DNA of 64,000 nucleotides, from contig CAZHIQ010000003.1 in assembly GCA_964532595.1 (NCBI GenBank), forward strand, positions 164,563-228,562. The letters are read 5' to 3'. The notes below the pieces were generated by a model. It saw only the letters and a program-made list of their open reading frames with translations. It searched no databases and was not told where the DNA came from. This DNA comes from Chryseosolibacter sp964532595. Lineage in GTDB: Bacteria; Bacteroidota; Bacteroidia; Cytophagales; Cyclobacteriaceae. How positions within the stretch are numbered: the stretch's first letter is position 1; each line of letters starts with the position of its first letter. Both the position numbers and the translations under genes were made by a program. Shown here in pieces: positions 8,645 through 17,321 of this stretch.

Positions 8645-9532
8645 ATGCAGCAACATTCAGACACGAGAGTTCAGTCGCTCACTCTACTGATAATCTTATC
8701 CCTTATCTGGGGAACATCGTTCATTCTCATGAAGAAGGGACTGGTCGTGTTCTCTCCTCCCGAGCTTGGCGCGCTACGGGTCGCCACCGCCGCGTTGTTT
8801 CTCGCGCCTATAGCATTAACGAAACTTCGCGGGTTGGGGATGAACCATTTGGGAAAGCTTCTTACTTCTGGTCTTCTTGGTATTTTCTTTCCGGCATTTC
8901 TGTTTGCGTTTGCTCAAACACGGTTGTCGAGCTCTGTAGCGGGGATCTTAAATACCCTTACGCCGATTTTCACATTGGTTATCGGTGTAATCGCGTTTGG
9001 TCAGCTTTTTCGGCGGCAGGCGATTGTGGGTATCGCAGCGGGGTTGGCAGGAAGCTTTCTTCTTGTAACTGCCAATACTAACGGAAGTGTCTCGGGTGTC
9101 AATGCCTATGCTTTTCTTGTCATACTTGCTTGCGTGTTTTATGCAACGAACCTCAACTTCATAAAATACCGGATCACCGACCTGGACGCGATAACGATTA
9201 CCAGTGTATCGCTATTGCTGATCGGGCCTGTTGCAATTCTATACCTCGTCGGATTTACACCTTTTATCCCGACAATGCAGAATGCGCCGGGCGCCTGGGA
9301 GGCATTTGGTTATGTTGCCCTGCTGGGATTCATGGGAACATCACTTGCGACTGTCCTGTTTAACAAGCTGGTGAAGATAAGCACTCCGTTATACACCAGT
9401 TCCGTAACCTATCTGATTCCGGTCGTTGCTGTCTTCTGGGGGGTGGTAGACGGTGAGCGGCTGTTGCCCGGCCATCTGATCGGCATGGTGGCTATCGTGA
9501 GTGGCGTGTATCTTGCTAACAGAAAGCCTTAG
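8645..9532 (+). CDS. DMT family (EamA) transporter
   Basis: A 295-residue inner-membrane protein with about ten hydrophobic helices arranged as two EamA repeats (about 8-140 and 150-292). Recognisable family features are LSLIWGTSFILMKKGL at the N-terminus, PELGALRVATAALFLAPIA, and the second-repeat ending VAVFWGVVDGERL. Members export metabolites such as amino acids or nucleosides; the substrate cannot be told from sequence. It follows dusB on the same strand with no terminator seen between, so co-transcription is possible. Confidence 0.85.
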   Translation: MQQHSDTRVQSLTLLIILSLIWGTSFILMKKGLVVFSPPELGALRVATAALFLAPIALTKLRGLGMNHLGKLLTSGLLGIFFPAFLFAFAQTRLSSSVAGILNTLTPIFTLVIGVIAFGQLFRRQAIVGIAAGLAGSFLLVTANTNGSVSGVNAYAFLVILACVFYATNLNFIKYRITDLDAITITSVSLLLIGPVAILYLVGFTPFIPTMQNAPGAWEAFGYVALLGFMGTSLATVLFNKLVKISTPLYTSSVTYLIPVVAVFWGVVDGERLLPGHLIGMVAIVSGVYLANRKP

Positions 9533-9606
9533 GTTGGTACGGCAATTTAAGGGTGGGGATTGATCTCCTGCCCATCCCTGCTGACGCAAAACGGTTTCAG
9601 ACTCCC

Positions 9607-11418
9607 ATGCGATTCCTCTGGTTGGCATACCTAGCGATGATGCCCGGCTTATTGCCGGCTCAGACACCGGATACTGTGCGCTCAAATGACAGTACAAAGG
9701 TGCCCGGTGTCATACAGGGTATCGGCAAGAGTTCGGTTGCCAAGCGAGTGCTCAAGTCGATCACGCGAAGTGTACCGGTAGATGATGTTGAGCCTGTACG
9801 AAGCGAGGCCGCCTTTATGCCGTTTGAGGGACGCGTTATTCGCAATATCGTAATTCGTCATATTGACTTTCAACAACCTCTCTACGACACATCGCGAAGT
9901 ATAGGCAATTTCATAATTCGCGCGGCTAACGACTTGCACGGTACCTCGCGCGACTGGGTGATCCGCGATCACCTGTTTGTCCGTAAAAACGAGCGTGTCA
10001 ATCCCTACAAACTTGCCGATAATGAGCGTTTCCTGCGCGATCAGAACTTCCTTCTCGATGCGCGTATTTACATTGTTCCTCTTCGTGAAAGTGATTCGGT
10101 CGATGTCGTTGTGATGACCCGAGACGTGTTCAGTCTGGGCGGAAAGATCAGTCCCAGCGCTTCGCGGACGCGCTTTAGTGTCTATGATGTAAACCTGGGA
10201 GGGTGGGGGCAACACGTCGAATTTAACGGACTCGTATCATCAAACCGCTCGCCTGGTTTTCTGTATGAGATGCTGTACCGGAAAAAGAGTATCGGAGGTA
10301 CCTTCATTGATGGCACCTTTGGGTATACCCAGCTCAATACAGGCAGTAGCTATGGTCTCGAGGAAGAGAAAGCTTATTTCGTTCGGTTTGACAGACCTCT
10401 CGTTTCCCCTTACACGCGCTACGCGGGTGGTCTTGAAATTAGTCGCAATTGGTCGGAGAATTTTGTGCGAAAAGCTGACTCCCTATTCAGGGACTATCGG
10501 TATTATATCAACGACTTTTGGGTGGGGTATAACATAGGTGCTGCAAGCAACCAGGATCGCAGTCGCCACTTTGTGGCTATTCGCGCATTCGATCAGCACT
10601 TCACACGCCTGCCTCTATCGCTTCGCGACGATGAGGCTCCGTTTTATCACAACCGCACGTTTGTGCTCGGTTCAGCGACCTTCTTCCGACGTGACTTCTA
10701 TACCACACGCTTCATATACGGATTCGGGCGTACGGAAGATATTCCCTATGGACATAACGCTTCGGTGACAATGGGTTGGTCACGCCATCGTGGCATCGCG
10801 AGACCCTATTTTGGCCTTGATCTCGAGAAGTCATTCGTTACCACGCACGATGAGTTTTACACGTTCGGTGTACGCGCGGGAGGGTATGCCAACAGCGGTG
10901 GTATTGAGGATGGTGTTCTTCTTCTTTCGGGGCAGATGATGAGCCGGCCAATTCCGCGTGGCAAGTTCCTGTTTCGCCAGTATCTCACGGCAGACTACAC
11001 CAGGCTCTTCAGACAACGATCAGCCATGCTCCTTGACATCAACCACGAATTCGGCCTTCAATATTTCCGTGCCGATAGTTTGAGTGGGACCCGCCGTTTT
11101 CACATCAACTCCGAGACGGTTGCGTTTACACCCTGGCAGTTTCTCGGTTTTCGATTCGCGGGATTCGCCTTTGGTGAAATGGCTATGATAGGAGGGCCAT
11201 CCGAGAGCATTTTTGCCAGGAAGCCGTTCTTCGGTTTCGGTGGCGGTGTGCGGACACGGAACGAGAACCTGATCTTCGGCACTGTGGAACTCAGGTTTAT
11301 CTGGTTCCCCCGAACAGTTGAAGATATCAGTCCGTTTAATTTCCGTATTTCAACCAACCTCAGGGTAAAATACAGCGCCGGATTCGTCCGGGCACCATCT
11401 ATTCTTGTCTACAATTAG
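9607..11418 (+). CDS. Outer-membrane POTRA/barrel-like protein, function unknown
   Basis: About 603 residues starting at ATG 9607, which gives a clean signal peptide (MRFLWLAYLAMMPGLLPAQ); the frame extends further up to a GTG at 9553. Residues about 75-165 look like a POTRA domain (VIRNIVIRHIDF, then ADNERFLRDQNFLLDARIYI and DVVVMTRDVF), as seen in TamA/BamA-type proteins. The rest (about 175-603) is a string of amphipathic beta segments with many aromatic residues, consistent with an outer-membrane barrel. The last residue is Asn rather than the usual aromatic. No enzymatic motif is visible. It may be a Bacteroidota Omp85 relative; role unknown. Confidence 0.6.
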   Translation: MRFLWLAYLAMMPGLLPAQTPDTVRSNDSTKVPGVIQGIGKSSVAKRVLKSITRSVPVDDVEPVRSEAAFMPFEGRVIRNIVIRHIDFQQPLYDTSRSIGNFIIRAANDLHGTSRDWVIRDHLFVRKNERVNPYKLADNERFLRDQNFLLDARIYIVPLRESDSVDVVVMTRDVFSLGGKISPSASRTRFSVYDVNLGGWGQHVEFNGLVSSNRSPGFLYEMLYRKKSIGGTFIDGTFGYTQLNTGSSYGLEEEKAYFVRFDRPLVSPYTRYAGGLEISRNWSENFVRKADSLFRDYRYYINDFWVGYNIGAASNQDRSRHFVAIRAFDQHFTRLPLSLRDDEAPFYHNRTFVLGSATFFRRDFYTTRFIYGFGRTEDIPYGHNASVTMGWSRHRGIARPYFGLDLEKSFVTTHDEFYTFGVRAGGYANSGGIEDGVLLLSGQMMSRPIPRGKFLFRQYLTADYTRLFRQRSAMLLDINHEFGLQYFRADSLSGTRRFHINSETVAFTPWQFLGFRFAGFAFGEMAMIGGPSESIFARKPFFGFGGGVRTRNENLIFGTVELRFIWFPRTVEDISPFNFRISTNLRVKYSAGFVRAPSILVYN

Positions 11419-11457
11419 ACATAGAAGGGTTTAAGGAGCCCTGTATCATTGATTTTG

Positions 11458-11465
11458 TATATTTG
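11458..11465 (+). promoter_or_regulatory. Putative -7 box for the glutamate-synthase-like gene
   Basis: TATATTTG fits TAnnTTTG and lies 19 bases before ATG 11485. This supports that start over the upstream in-frame TTG at 11449. The -33 box is not clear. Confidence 0.4.
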
Positions 11466-11484
11466 GTGTAATCTTACATCTGCT

Positions 11485-13065
11485 ATGCGAAGACATTTTA
11501 TCCTTGGAAGCGTAGTAATATGCGCTGCGATTCTGGTTTCCGGATATTTCTACTGGCCGGCTCTTCTGTTTCTCGTTGTGGTAGCCCCTTTCATCTACAT
11601 GGGCATTCACGATATGCTTCAGACCAGGCAATCGCTTAAGCGGAATTATCCCCTGTTTGGTCGTTTGCGTTATGTATTTGAAGATCTGAGGCCAAAAATC
11701 CAGCAATACTTTGTAGAGTCGGATACTGATGGTGCGCCGATAAATCGCATCGATCGTTCGGTTATCTATCAGCGGGCGAAAAAGCAGATTGACACTACGC
11801 CTTTTGGTACCCAATTAAACGTGTATGCCGAAGGCTATGAGTGGATGACTCACTCGATGGTTCCTATCGATTTCCTCAAAATGGATCATCACCCCCGGGT
11901 GCTTGTTGGCGGGAAAGATTGTAGTCAGCCCTATAACGCGAGCATTTTGAATATCTCGGCCATGAGCTTTGGTTCGTTGAGTGCGAACGCGGTTGAGGCA
12001 TTGAATGCAGGTGCGAGTATCGGTGGTTTTGCGCACAATACGGGAGAGGGAGGTATCAGTCGTCATCACACAAAGTACGGCGGTGACCTTATCTGGCAGA
12101 TTGGTACGGGGTATTTTGGAGCACGTGATGAGGATGGCAATTTCTCGCCTGAGGCATTCAGAAAGAATGCCATGCGACCCGAGGTGAAAATGATTGAGCT
12201 GAAGGTGTCCCAAGGAGCTAAGCCGGGGCACGGCGGTATCCTTCCGGGAAAAAAGAATACGCCCGAGATAGCTGAGATCAGAGGAGTGAAGGTTGGGACA
12301 ACGATTTTCTCACCTCCCTTTCACAATGCCTTCAAGACTCCGAAGGAGATGATCAAGTTTATTCATCAGATGCGAGAGCTGTCAGGAGGCAAGCCCGTAG
12401 GGTTTAAGTTGTGTGTCGGCCGAAAGAGTGAGTTTATTTCCGTTTGCAAGGCGATGGTGGAGCTTGATTTGTATCCTGACTTTATCGTTGTTGATGGAGG
12501 AGAAGGGGGCACCGGAGCTGCGCCGCCTGAATTCTCCAATTTCGTGGGGATGCCGCTGCTGGAGGGACTTGCCTTTGTCGACAACATTCTGAAAGGTTTT
12601 AGTATTCGACATCATATCAAGATTATCGCTTCGGGTAAAATTCTCACAGGATTTCATATGGCCAGAGCTATCGCATTGGGTGCCGACTTATGTTATAGTG
12701 CCCGTGCCATGATGATGGCGATAGGATGTATTCAGGCTTTGGAATGTAACCGCAATACCTGCCCGACCGGTGTCGCTACTCAGGATCCTTCACTTACGGT
12801 GGGTCTGGTTGTCGACGATAAGAAGGTGCGCGTGGCCAATTATCATAAACATACCGTGGAAAGTTTCGTTGAGCTGCTTGCGGCTGCAGGCCTCGATGTT
12901 CCCCGAAAGTTGAACCGACATCAGATCAATCGCCGTGTGTTTATGAACGAGGTGCGCACACTGGAAGAAATCTATCCGTCCATCCCCGAAGGATGTCTGG
13001 TCAACGGCGATTTACCTGAGCAATATGCGATGTCTTACCAGGCTGCGAGCGCCGATGCCTTTTGA
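11485..13065 (+). CDS. FMN-binding glutamate synthase family protein
   Basis: About 526 residues. Two hydrophobic helices at the N-terminus (about 5-45) anchor the protein. The remainder is the FMN-binding glutamate-synthase core: NISAMSFGSLSANAVEALN, HNTGEGGISRHH, GQGA-like KVSQGAKPGHGG and VVDGGEGGTGAAPPEF. The cysteine cluster CIQALECNRNTCPTGVAT matches the 3Fe-4S site of GltB. The N-terminal glutaminase domain of true GltB is absent, so ammonia or another substrate would be needed. Such proteins are common in Bacteroidota but their physiological reaction is not settled. No GltD partner is adjacent. Confidence 0.85.
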   Translation: MRRHFILGSVVICAAILVSGYFYWPALLFLVVVAPFIYMGIHDMLQTRQSLKRNYPLFGRLRYVFEDLRPKIQQYFVESDTDGAPINRIDRSVIYQRAKKQIDTTPFGTQLNVYAEGYEWMTHSMVPIDFLKMDHHPRVLVGGKDCSQPYNASILNISAMSFGSLSANAVEALNAGASIGGFAHNTGEGGISRHHTKYGGDLIWQIGTGYFGARDEDGNFSPEAFRKNAMRPEVKMIELKVSQGAKPGHGGILPGKKNTPEIAEIRGVKVGTTIFSPPFHNAFKTPKEMIKFIHQMRELSGGKPVGFKLCVGRKSEFISVCKAMVELDLYPDFIVVDGGEGGTGAAPPEFSNFVGMPLLEGLAFVDNILKGFSIRHHIKIIASGKILTGFHMARAIALGADLCYSARAMMMAIGCIQALECNRNTCPTGVATQDPSLTVGLVVDDKKVRVANYHKHTVESFVELLAAAGLDVPRKLNRHQINRRVFMNEVRTLEEIYPSIPEGCLVNGDLPEQYAMSYQAASADAF

Positions 13066-13135
13066 GAAAGGCGTTTTTTGATTGGCTCAATGCCATACCC
13101 GAGGTTTTTTGCTAATTTTGGGAAACCTTACGCCA

Positions 13136-13639
13136 GTGGTTCGAAAATTCTTTCCGCTTGACAAGAACTACGTTCTCGAGGAAGCTCAACTTTCCCTTGA
13201 GCCCGAGCTGCTGCAGTATCTTGTCGACTTTGTAAAGGTCGAGTACCTGATGCAGGCCAACCCGCTAGGGGTAATGGACGCGATGGCCCGGGCCATCCAA
13301 GAGCACAGTCACGCGGACTATCGGCATCTGCACGATTTCTACCTCACGCTGATGGGTATTTTCCGATACAAGTATTACGGCGACAATCAGCTGGAGTTCA
13401 TATTTGAAGGAAAGGAAGCTTACGAAGTATACCGCGAAGAATGGACGCTGCAGTTCAAACGCTGGGTGAGGGAGTTCTGTAAGCATCCCCGATTTCTTCG
13501 CGCGGTGCTTGACCTTACGGTGTTTTACCCTGCCGACAGTCCTGTCCTGATGGTTGACAACAGGATGAATGCATTTCTCAGCGAGTTCTTCGATGTCAAG
13601 ATTGATCCCCAGCGCGGTATTGTGCGCAGGATGGCCTGA
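13136..13639 (+). CDS. Hypothetical protein
   Basis: About 167 residues from GTG 13136 (VRKFFPLDKNYVLEEAQLSL). The frame is open further up to a TTG at 13082, but a TAATTTTG box at 13113-13120 sits in that extension. The sequence is soluble, mixed alpha/beta and rich in aromatic and charged residues (DYRHLHDFYLTLMGIFRYKYYG, with EFIFEGKEAYEVYREEWTL following). No known motif or signal peptide is recognised. It ends two bases before the convergent acylphosphatase gene. Function unknown. Confidence 0.6.
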   Translation: MVRKFFPLDKNYVLEEAQLSLEPELLQYLVDFVKVEYLMQANPLGVMDAMARAIQEHSHADYRHLHDFYLTLMGIFRYKYYGDNQLEFIFEGKEAYEVYREEWTLQFKRWVREFCKHPRFLRAVLDLTVFYPADSPVLMVDNRMNAFLSEFFDVKIDPQRGIVRRMA

Positions 13640-13641
13640 AA

Positions 13642-13914
13642 CTATCGCTCAATGCGGAATTCAGTGTAGCCCTTGGGTTGCCCTTCAGTTACTTCACATT
13701 TATCCACGCGCGCTCTTTCCGGTCCTTTTCTGCACCAGACAATTAGCTGCTCAATAGCAGTCTCATTGCCCTCGGCTTCGATGTAAACACTGCCGTCGAG
13801 TTCGTTCCGCACAATCCCCGATAGCTTCAGTTTTTGCGCTTCCTTTTCAGTAGATGCCCGGAAAAAGACGCCCTGAACCTTTCCCGACACGCGGATGGTG
13901 ACATGCTTCATCAT
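13642..13914 (-). CDS. acyP: Acylphosphatase
   Basis: A 90-residue enzyme of standard length that hydrolyses acyl phosphates such as carbamoyl or 1,3-bisphosphoglycerate-type mixed anhydrides. The family signature GKVQGVFFRA contains the phosphate-binding arginine (about R19), and GIVRNELDGSV contains the catalytic asparagine (about N37). YTEFRIER closes the fold. Two consecutive ATG codons (13914, 13911) could be the start. A TACCTTTG box on the minus strand (13926-13919) ends only four bases before the first ATG, so the mRNA may be leaderless. The box overlaps the gapN terminator. Confidence 0.92.
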   Translation of the reverse strand: MMKHVTIRVSGKVQGVFFRASTEKEAQKLKLSGIVRNELDGSVYIEAEGNETAIEQLIVWCRKGPERARVDKCEVTEGQPKGYTEFRIER

Positions 13915-13918
13915 AAGG

Positions 13919-13926
13919 CAAAGGTA
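13919..13926 (-). promoter_or_regulatory. Putative -7 box abutting acyP start
   Basis: TACCTTTG on the minus strand, four bases before ATG 13914 and seven before ATG 13911. Transcription starting about six bases past the box would give a leaderless or nearly leaderless message. Confidence 0.35.
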
Positions 13927-13958
13927 AAAAAAGGGCCGGTGAATACCGGCCCAAAAAA
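13924..13958 (-). terminator. Intrinsic terminator after gapN
   Basis: Perfect 8-bp stem GGGCCGGT (13933-13940) and ACCGGCCC (13945-13952) with a 4-base loop, flanked on both sides by A/T runs. Read on the minus strand it ends in a T run just after the gapN stop; it may be bidirectional. Confidence 0.85.
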
Positions 13959-13959
13959 C

Positions 13960-15579
13960 TTAGATGATATAGTCAGTACTGAGGAAAGCTGACTCCCGGT
14001 TGCGGATGATGCTTGCAAGCATCTGTTTGTTGGAGTCGGAGTCCTTCGTTGCTACCAGCGTTCGAATAGAGAATACGCGTAATGCATCGGATACCGATAG
14101 TGTACCTTCCGCAGAATCTTTACGGCCGTTGAACGGGAAAGTATCGGGGCCGCGCTGAGCTTGCGTATTGAGGTTAATGCGTCCTACCTGATTGACGAAG
14201 GCATCCATTAAGCGGGCAACGCGCTTCGAGTCAGTACCGAATATGCTGACCTGCTGTCCATAGTTCGAGTTGACAACATACTGAATTGCTTCGTCATCAT
14301 CGGAGAACGGTACGATCGGAATGATGGGGCCGAACTGCTCTTCGTAGTAAAGACGCATCTTGTCGTTCACCGGCGATACCACTGCCGGATAGAAGAATGT
14401 TTCGAGCGATTGCCCGCCATTTTCATTGATCACTTTAGCGCCGTGCTTGATTGCGTCATCCAGAAGCCCTTTGAGGTAATCGACCTTGCCCGGCTCGGGA
14501 AGCGCAGTCAATCCGACTCCTGCGTCCCACGGAGTTCCAGGCTTAAGTTTTGCGACTTCAGCTGTAAACTTCTCAACAAACGTATCCAGTACGTCGCGGT
14601 GAATGAACAAAATCTTCAGGGCGGTGCATCGCTGACCGTTAAACGAGAGCGATCCGGAAACACACTCCTTCACTGCGTTGTCTATGTCTGCGTCAGGAAG
14701 TACAATGCCGGGGTTTTTTGCATCCAATCCCAGGATTGCCTTAAGCCGGTGAGGCTTAGGATGGAGTTTTTTCAGGTCGTTGGCTCCTTTGTTGGTACCG
14801 ATAAAGGCGAAGACATCGACGCGCCCGCTTTCCATAAGAGCGCCGACGGTTTCACGTCCGCGTCCATATATAATATTAATAACGCCGGGAGGGAAGCTGT
14901 CGCGGAATGCCTCGAGAAGGGGGCGAATCAACAAGACGCCATACTTCGCAGGCTTGAAGACAACGGTGTTACCCATAATCAACGCCGGGAAAAGCGTTGA
15001 AAAGGTCTCATTAAGAGGATAATTGTACGGTCCCATGCAGAGAGCAACCCCGAGTGGAACGCGTCGAATCTGTGCGACAAAGCCTTGCTCTTCCACGAGT
15101 TTTGCAGAGTTGCGGTCAAGGTCCTTGAGCGCTTTGATTGTGTCGACTATGTAATCAACCGTACGGTCGAATTCTTTCTCGGAATCCTTTAGCGACTTAC
15201 CGATCTCCCACATGAGCAATTTGACAACCTCGTCCCGCTTCTTGCGCATTTCCGTGAGGAACTTTTCGATATGTTCGATACGCTCAGTTACGCTCATCGT
15301 AGGCCATAAACCCCGGCCGAGATCGTAGGCTTTCACCGCAGCGTCGAGGGCTTCCATCGACTCCTTGGTGGTCAACAGCGGAGTATAGCCTATCAGTTGT
15401 TGTTTGAGCTCATTGCCCTCTTTAAGGCAAATCGGACTCATCACAGGATTGAGATTACCGCTCCATTCTTTCAGTTCGCCGTTAATAAGGTACTCGCGCT
15501 GATTGATCGGTTGCTCAATTTTCAAGTGATCGGGAATGGTGTCCTTCGCTGGAAAGACACCGTTAAATAACGGGCTCAT
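13960..15579 (-). CDS. NADP-dependent glyceraldehyde-3-phosphate dehydrogenase-like ALDH
   Basis: About 539 residues of the aldehyde dehydrogenase superfamily, GapN-like, which would oxidise glyceraldehyde-3-phosphate to 3-phosphoglycerate without making ATP. GPYNYPLNETF contains the oxyanion Asn (about 186), FKPAKYG the cofactor lysine region, and FNGQRCTALK the catalytic Cys (about 318). The usual LELGGK motif with the general-base Glu is replaced by ILGLDAKNP (about 282-290), so the Glu is not at its normal place. The start is ATG 15579 (MSPLFNGVFPAKD); the frame runs on to 15648. A strong terminator follows. Annotation as GapN is likely by similarity, but the substrate is inferred. Confidence 0.8.
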   Translation of the reverse strand: MSPLFNGVFPAKDTIPDHLKIEQPINQREYLINGELKEWSGNLNPVMSPICLKEGNELKQQLIGYTPLLTTKESMEALDAAVKAYDLGRGLWPTMSVTERIEHIEKFLTEMRKKRDEVVKLLMWEIGKSLKDSEKEFDRTVDYIVDTIKALKDLDRNSAKLVEEQGFVAQIRRVPLGVALCMGPYNYPLNETFSTLFPALIMGNTVVFKPAKYGVLLIRPLLEAFRDSFPPGVINIIYGRGRETVGALMESGRVDVFAFIGTNKGANDLKKLHPKPHRLKAILGLDAKNPGIVLPDADIDNAVKECVSGSLSFNGQRCTALKILFIHRDVLDTFVEKFTAEVAKLKPGTPWDAGVGLTALPEPGKVDYLKGLLDDAIKHGAKVINENGGQSLETFFYPAVVSPVNDKMRLYYEEQFGPIIPIVPFSDDDEAIQYVVNSNYGQQVSIFGTDSKRVARLMDAFVNQVGRINLNTQAQRGPDTFPFNGRKDSAEGTLSVSDALRVFSIRTLVATKDSDSNKQMLASIIRNRESAFLSTDYII

Positions 15580-15974
15580 CTTGTCGTAGTTTAGCGTTTG
15601 GTTGAATGTATCGGGAAAATGCCTGACGAAACTGGGTTTCGCCGGCAATGGGCGCGACGCGATCCTGGAGATGGAACGCGCCGAATCGGGAGCACATGAG
15701 GTCGGACGATGGAGGTATTCATAGTGTCAGGCCGTAATGTACAGCCAACTCATGCGCGGAGACCGGTAAATGCACACAGCCTACCGCATTTTCGAGCCTG
15801 AAAGATAAGCACTCAAAGCGATTAGTTTCAAGAAAAGAACATCGATAGGTAAGCTGATCTTTGATTTCCTCGTATGCAATCGATAACGACTTACATAAGC
15901 GGTTGTTCCGATGTTTGGGGGAATCAGAGCTTTCAGGCTTTTTCCGAGGCCTTAGCTCTCATCGATGCTCATTG
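15580..15974. other. 395-base intergenic region upstream of gapN
   Basis: No gene is supported here. Frames across it on either strand are short or overlap the neighbour in antisense. No TAnnTTTG box, strong hairpin or tRNA was found by eye. It presumably holds the gapN promoter and the 3' end of the transcript of the small secreted protein gene. Confidence 0.5.
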
Positions 15975-16346
15975 TCAGTGCCGGATCCCGCACTCTTTAC
16001 AGTACTTCATCTTGTGCGGCGGACGTTTTTTTGGCGGGCGCTTGTGTCCGAAGTACATCGGGTCGGAGTACTGTGGCTTCATCATCAGTTTTTCGGCTTT
16101 TCGCTTCGCTTTTACCACAGCCTCCATTCGTTCGTAAAACTCCTGTTCGGGATTGCGGGTGGCGTTCTTACGCGATTTCTTCGGCGCATAGACGCGATCG
16201 CGTTGCTCCGGTTTGGAGGGATTCAGGGATGTGGGCTGCTCAATATTGACATCCGGGGCACTCTTCTTCTTCTTTTTCGACGACTGCCCGTGCGCTGCCA
16301 GGGAGCAGGCAAGAAAGATTGCGGTTATGGCTACGCGAAAATCCAT
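15975..16346 (-). CDS. Small secreted lysine-rich protein, unknown function
   Basis: About 123 residues from ATG 16346, which begins a signal peptide (MDFRVAITAIFLACSLAAHG); a longer frame reaches 16412. The mature part opens with a run of serine and lysine (SSKKKKKSAPD), then PEQRDRVYAPKKSRKN, and is strongly basic. The C-terminus KMKYCKECGIRH carries a Cys-x-x-Cys pair followed by His, which could bind metal or form a disulfide. No known domain is recognised. It is probably periplasmic or surface exposed, and lies between a methyltransferase gene and gapN. Confidence 0.65.
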   Translation of the reverse strand: MDFRVAITAIFLACSLAAHGQSSKKKKKSAPDVNIEQPTSLNPSKPEQRDRVYAPKKSRKNATRNPEQEFYERMEAVVKAKRKAEKLMMKPQYSDPMYFGHKRPPKKRPPHKMKYCKECGIRH

Positions 16347-16430
16347 GTCTTTAAAACCCAGTGATATGGCAAAAATTGTCTGGCGCCTCGGTTTTTTACG
16401 ACTGATGGCCAAAGAGGCAGACGAAAGGGC

Positions 16431-17204
16431 TTATTTTCGGGCGATGAGAAAAAGGTCCAAGGCATCAGTCGCGTTATCGGTGAGCAGATAATCCGAATGG
16501 TGAATACTTGTAACGAGTTCATCGTTTGATGACTGAAGTTTATTGCGGTTCCAGCGGTTGAGAATTTCATACGGAATTCGCAACAACGCCGCGGGTAGCC
16601 GGTACTGCAAGTTAAGGATGTCCCATCGGGTTATTCGTTCTACAGCTTTTTTGTTACGTTCGACGTAGGCCATAACCTTTTCGTTTCCGGTTATCCCTTT
16701 CATCTCCGTCTCGCGGAAGAAGCGACGCGCCAGCTGGTCAAGTTCGTTCGGGAGGTATTCTCTAACATGCCAGGGATTTCGCGTGAGGGAGCGTTTGCGA
16801 TTGGGGGTGGTAATAAGCGCGATGCCACCTGGTTTCAGAACGCGATGAATCTCCTTCAGAAAAAGCGCGTCATCGTTTATGTGCTCGATTACCTGGAAGC
16901 TTGCCACGACATCATACGTATTGTCGGGGAGCGCCAGGGGCGGGATGTTCATCGCTATAAACTTCGCTGAAGGGTGTTGCTGCTGCAGGCGTTCCACCAC
17001 CGGGGCAATTTTGTCGACAGCCGTAAAAGTGGTGGCTCCTTTCGTTAAAACCTCCACGCCACGACCTTCGCCGCAGCCCACTTCCAAAACATCCCCCTGA
17101 ACGTAATCAGCCGCAACGACGTAGGCTTTATACAGTCGCTGATGAATGGGATTATCGGAAGGAATTTCTTCACTGGTAATCTCGGTCGTGTAAATCTTAC
17201 CCAT
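16431..17204 (-). CDS. Class I SAM-dependent methyltransferase
   Basis: About 257 residues from ATG 17204. Motif I VLEVGCGEGRGVEVL (about 39-53) binds SAM, followed by the acidic FTAVDKI loop, the IPPLALPDNTYDVVASFQVIEHI motif typical of methyltransferase-11 proteins, and HRVLKPGGIALITTPN. The acceptor is unknown; many relatives modify lipids, quinones or sugars. A longer frame to 17294 exists, but a TATTTTTG box on the minus strand at 17217-17210 ends five bases before ATG 17204, favouring this start and suggesting a leaderless message. Confidence 0.82.
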   Translation of the reverse strand: MGKIYTTEITSEEIPSDNPIHQRLYKAYVVAADYVQGDVLEVGCGEGRGVEVLTKGATTFTAVDKIAPVVERLQQQHPSAKFIAMNIPPLALPDNTYDVVASFQVIEHINDDALFLKEIHRVLKPGGIALITTPNRKRSLTRNPWHVREYLPNELDQLARRFFRETEMKGITGNEKVMAYVERNKKAVERITRWDILNLQYRLPAALLRIPYEILNRWNRNKLQSSNDELVTSIHHSDYLLTDNATDALDLFLIARK

Positions 17205-17209
17205 GGCAG

Positions 17210-17217
17210 CAAAAATA
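17210..17217 (-). promoter_or_regulatory. Putative -7 box abutting the methyltransferase start
   Basis: TATTTTTG on the minus strand, five bases before ATG 17204. It would place the transcription start at or next to the start codon. Confidence 0.35.
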
Positions 17218-17321
17218 GCAGTTGGCGAGTGGAGTAAAGAATCTTCGAAGATTAAACTTTTATCCGGATATTGTCGTTGAAAATCAACGATCATAGCCTT
17301 CAGGGCCGTTCTTCAAGCTGC

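Noticed and set aside
15861..16364. Plus-strand 167-codon frame
   Set aside because: It is antisense to the small secreted protein gene, Phe/Leu/Arg rich without a coherent domain, and lacks a promoter.
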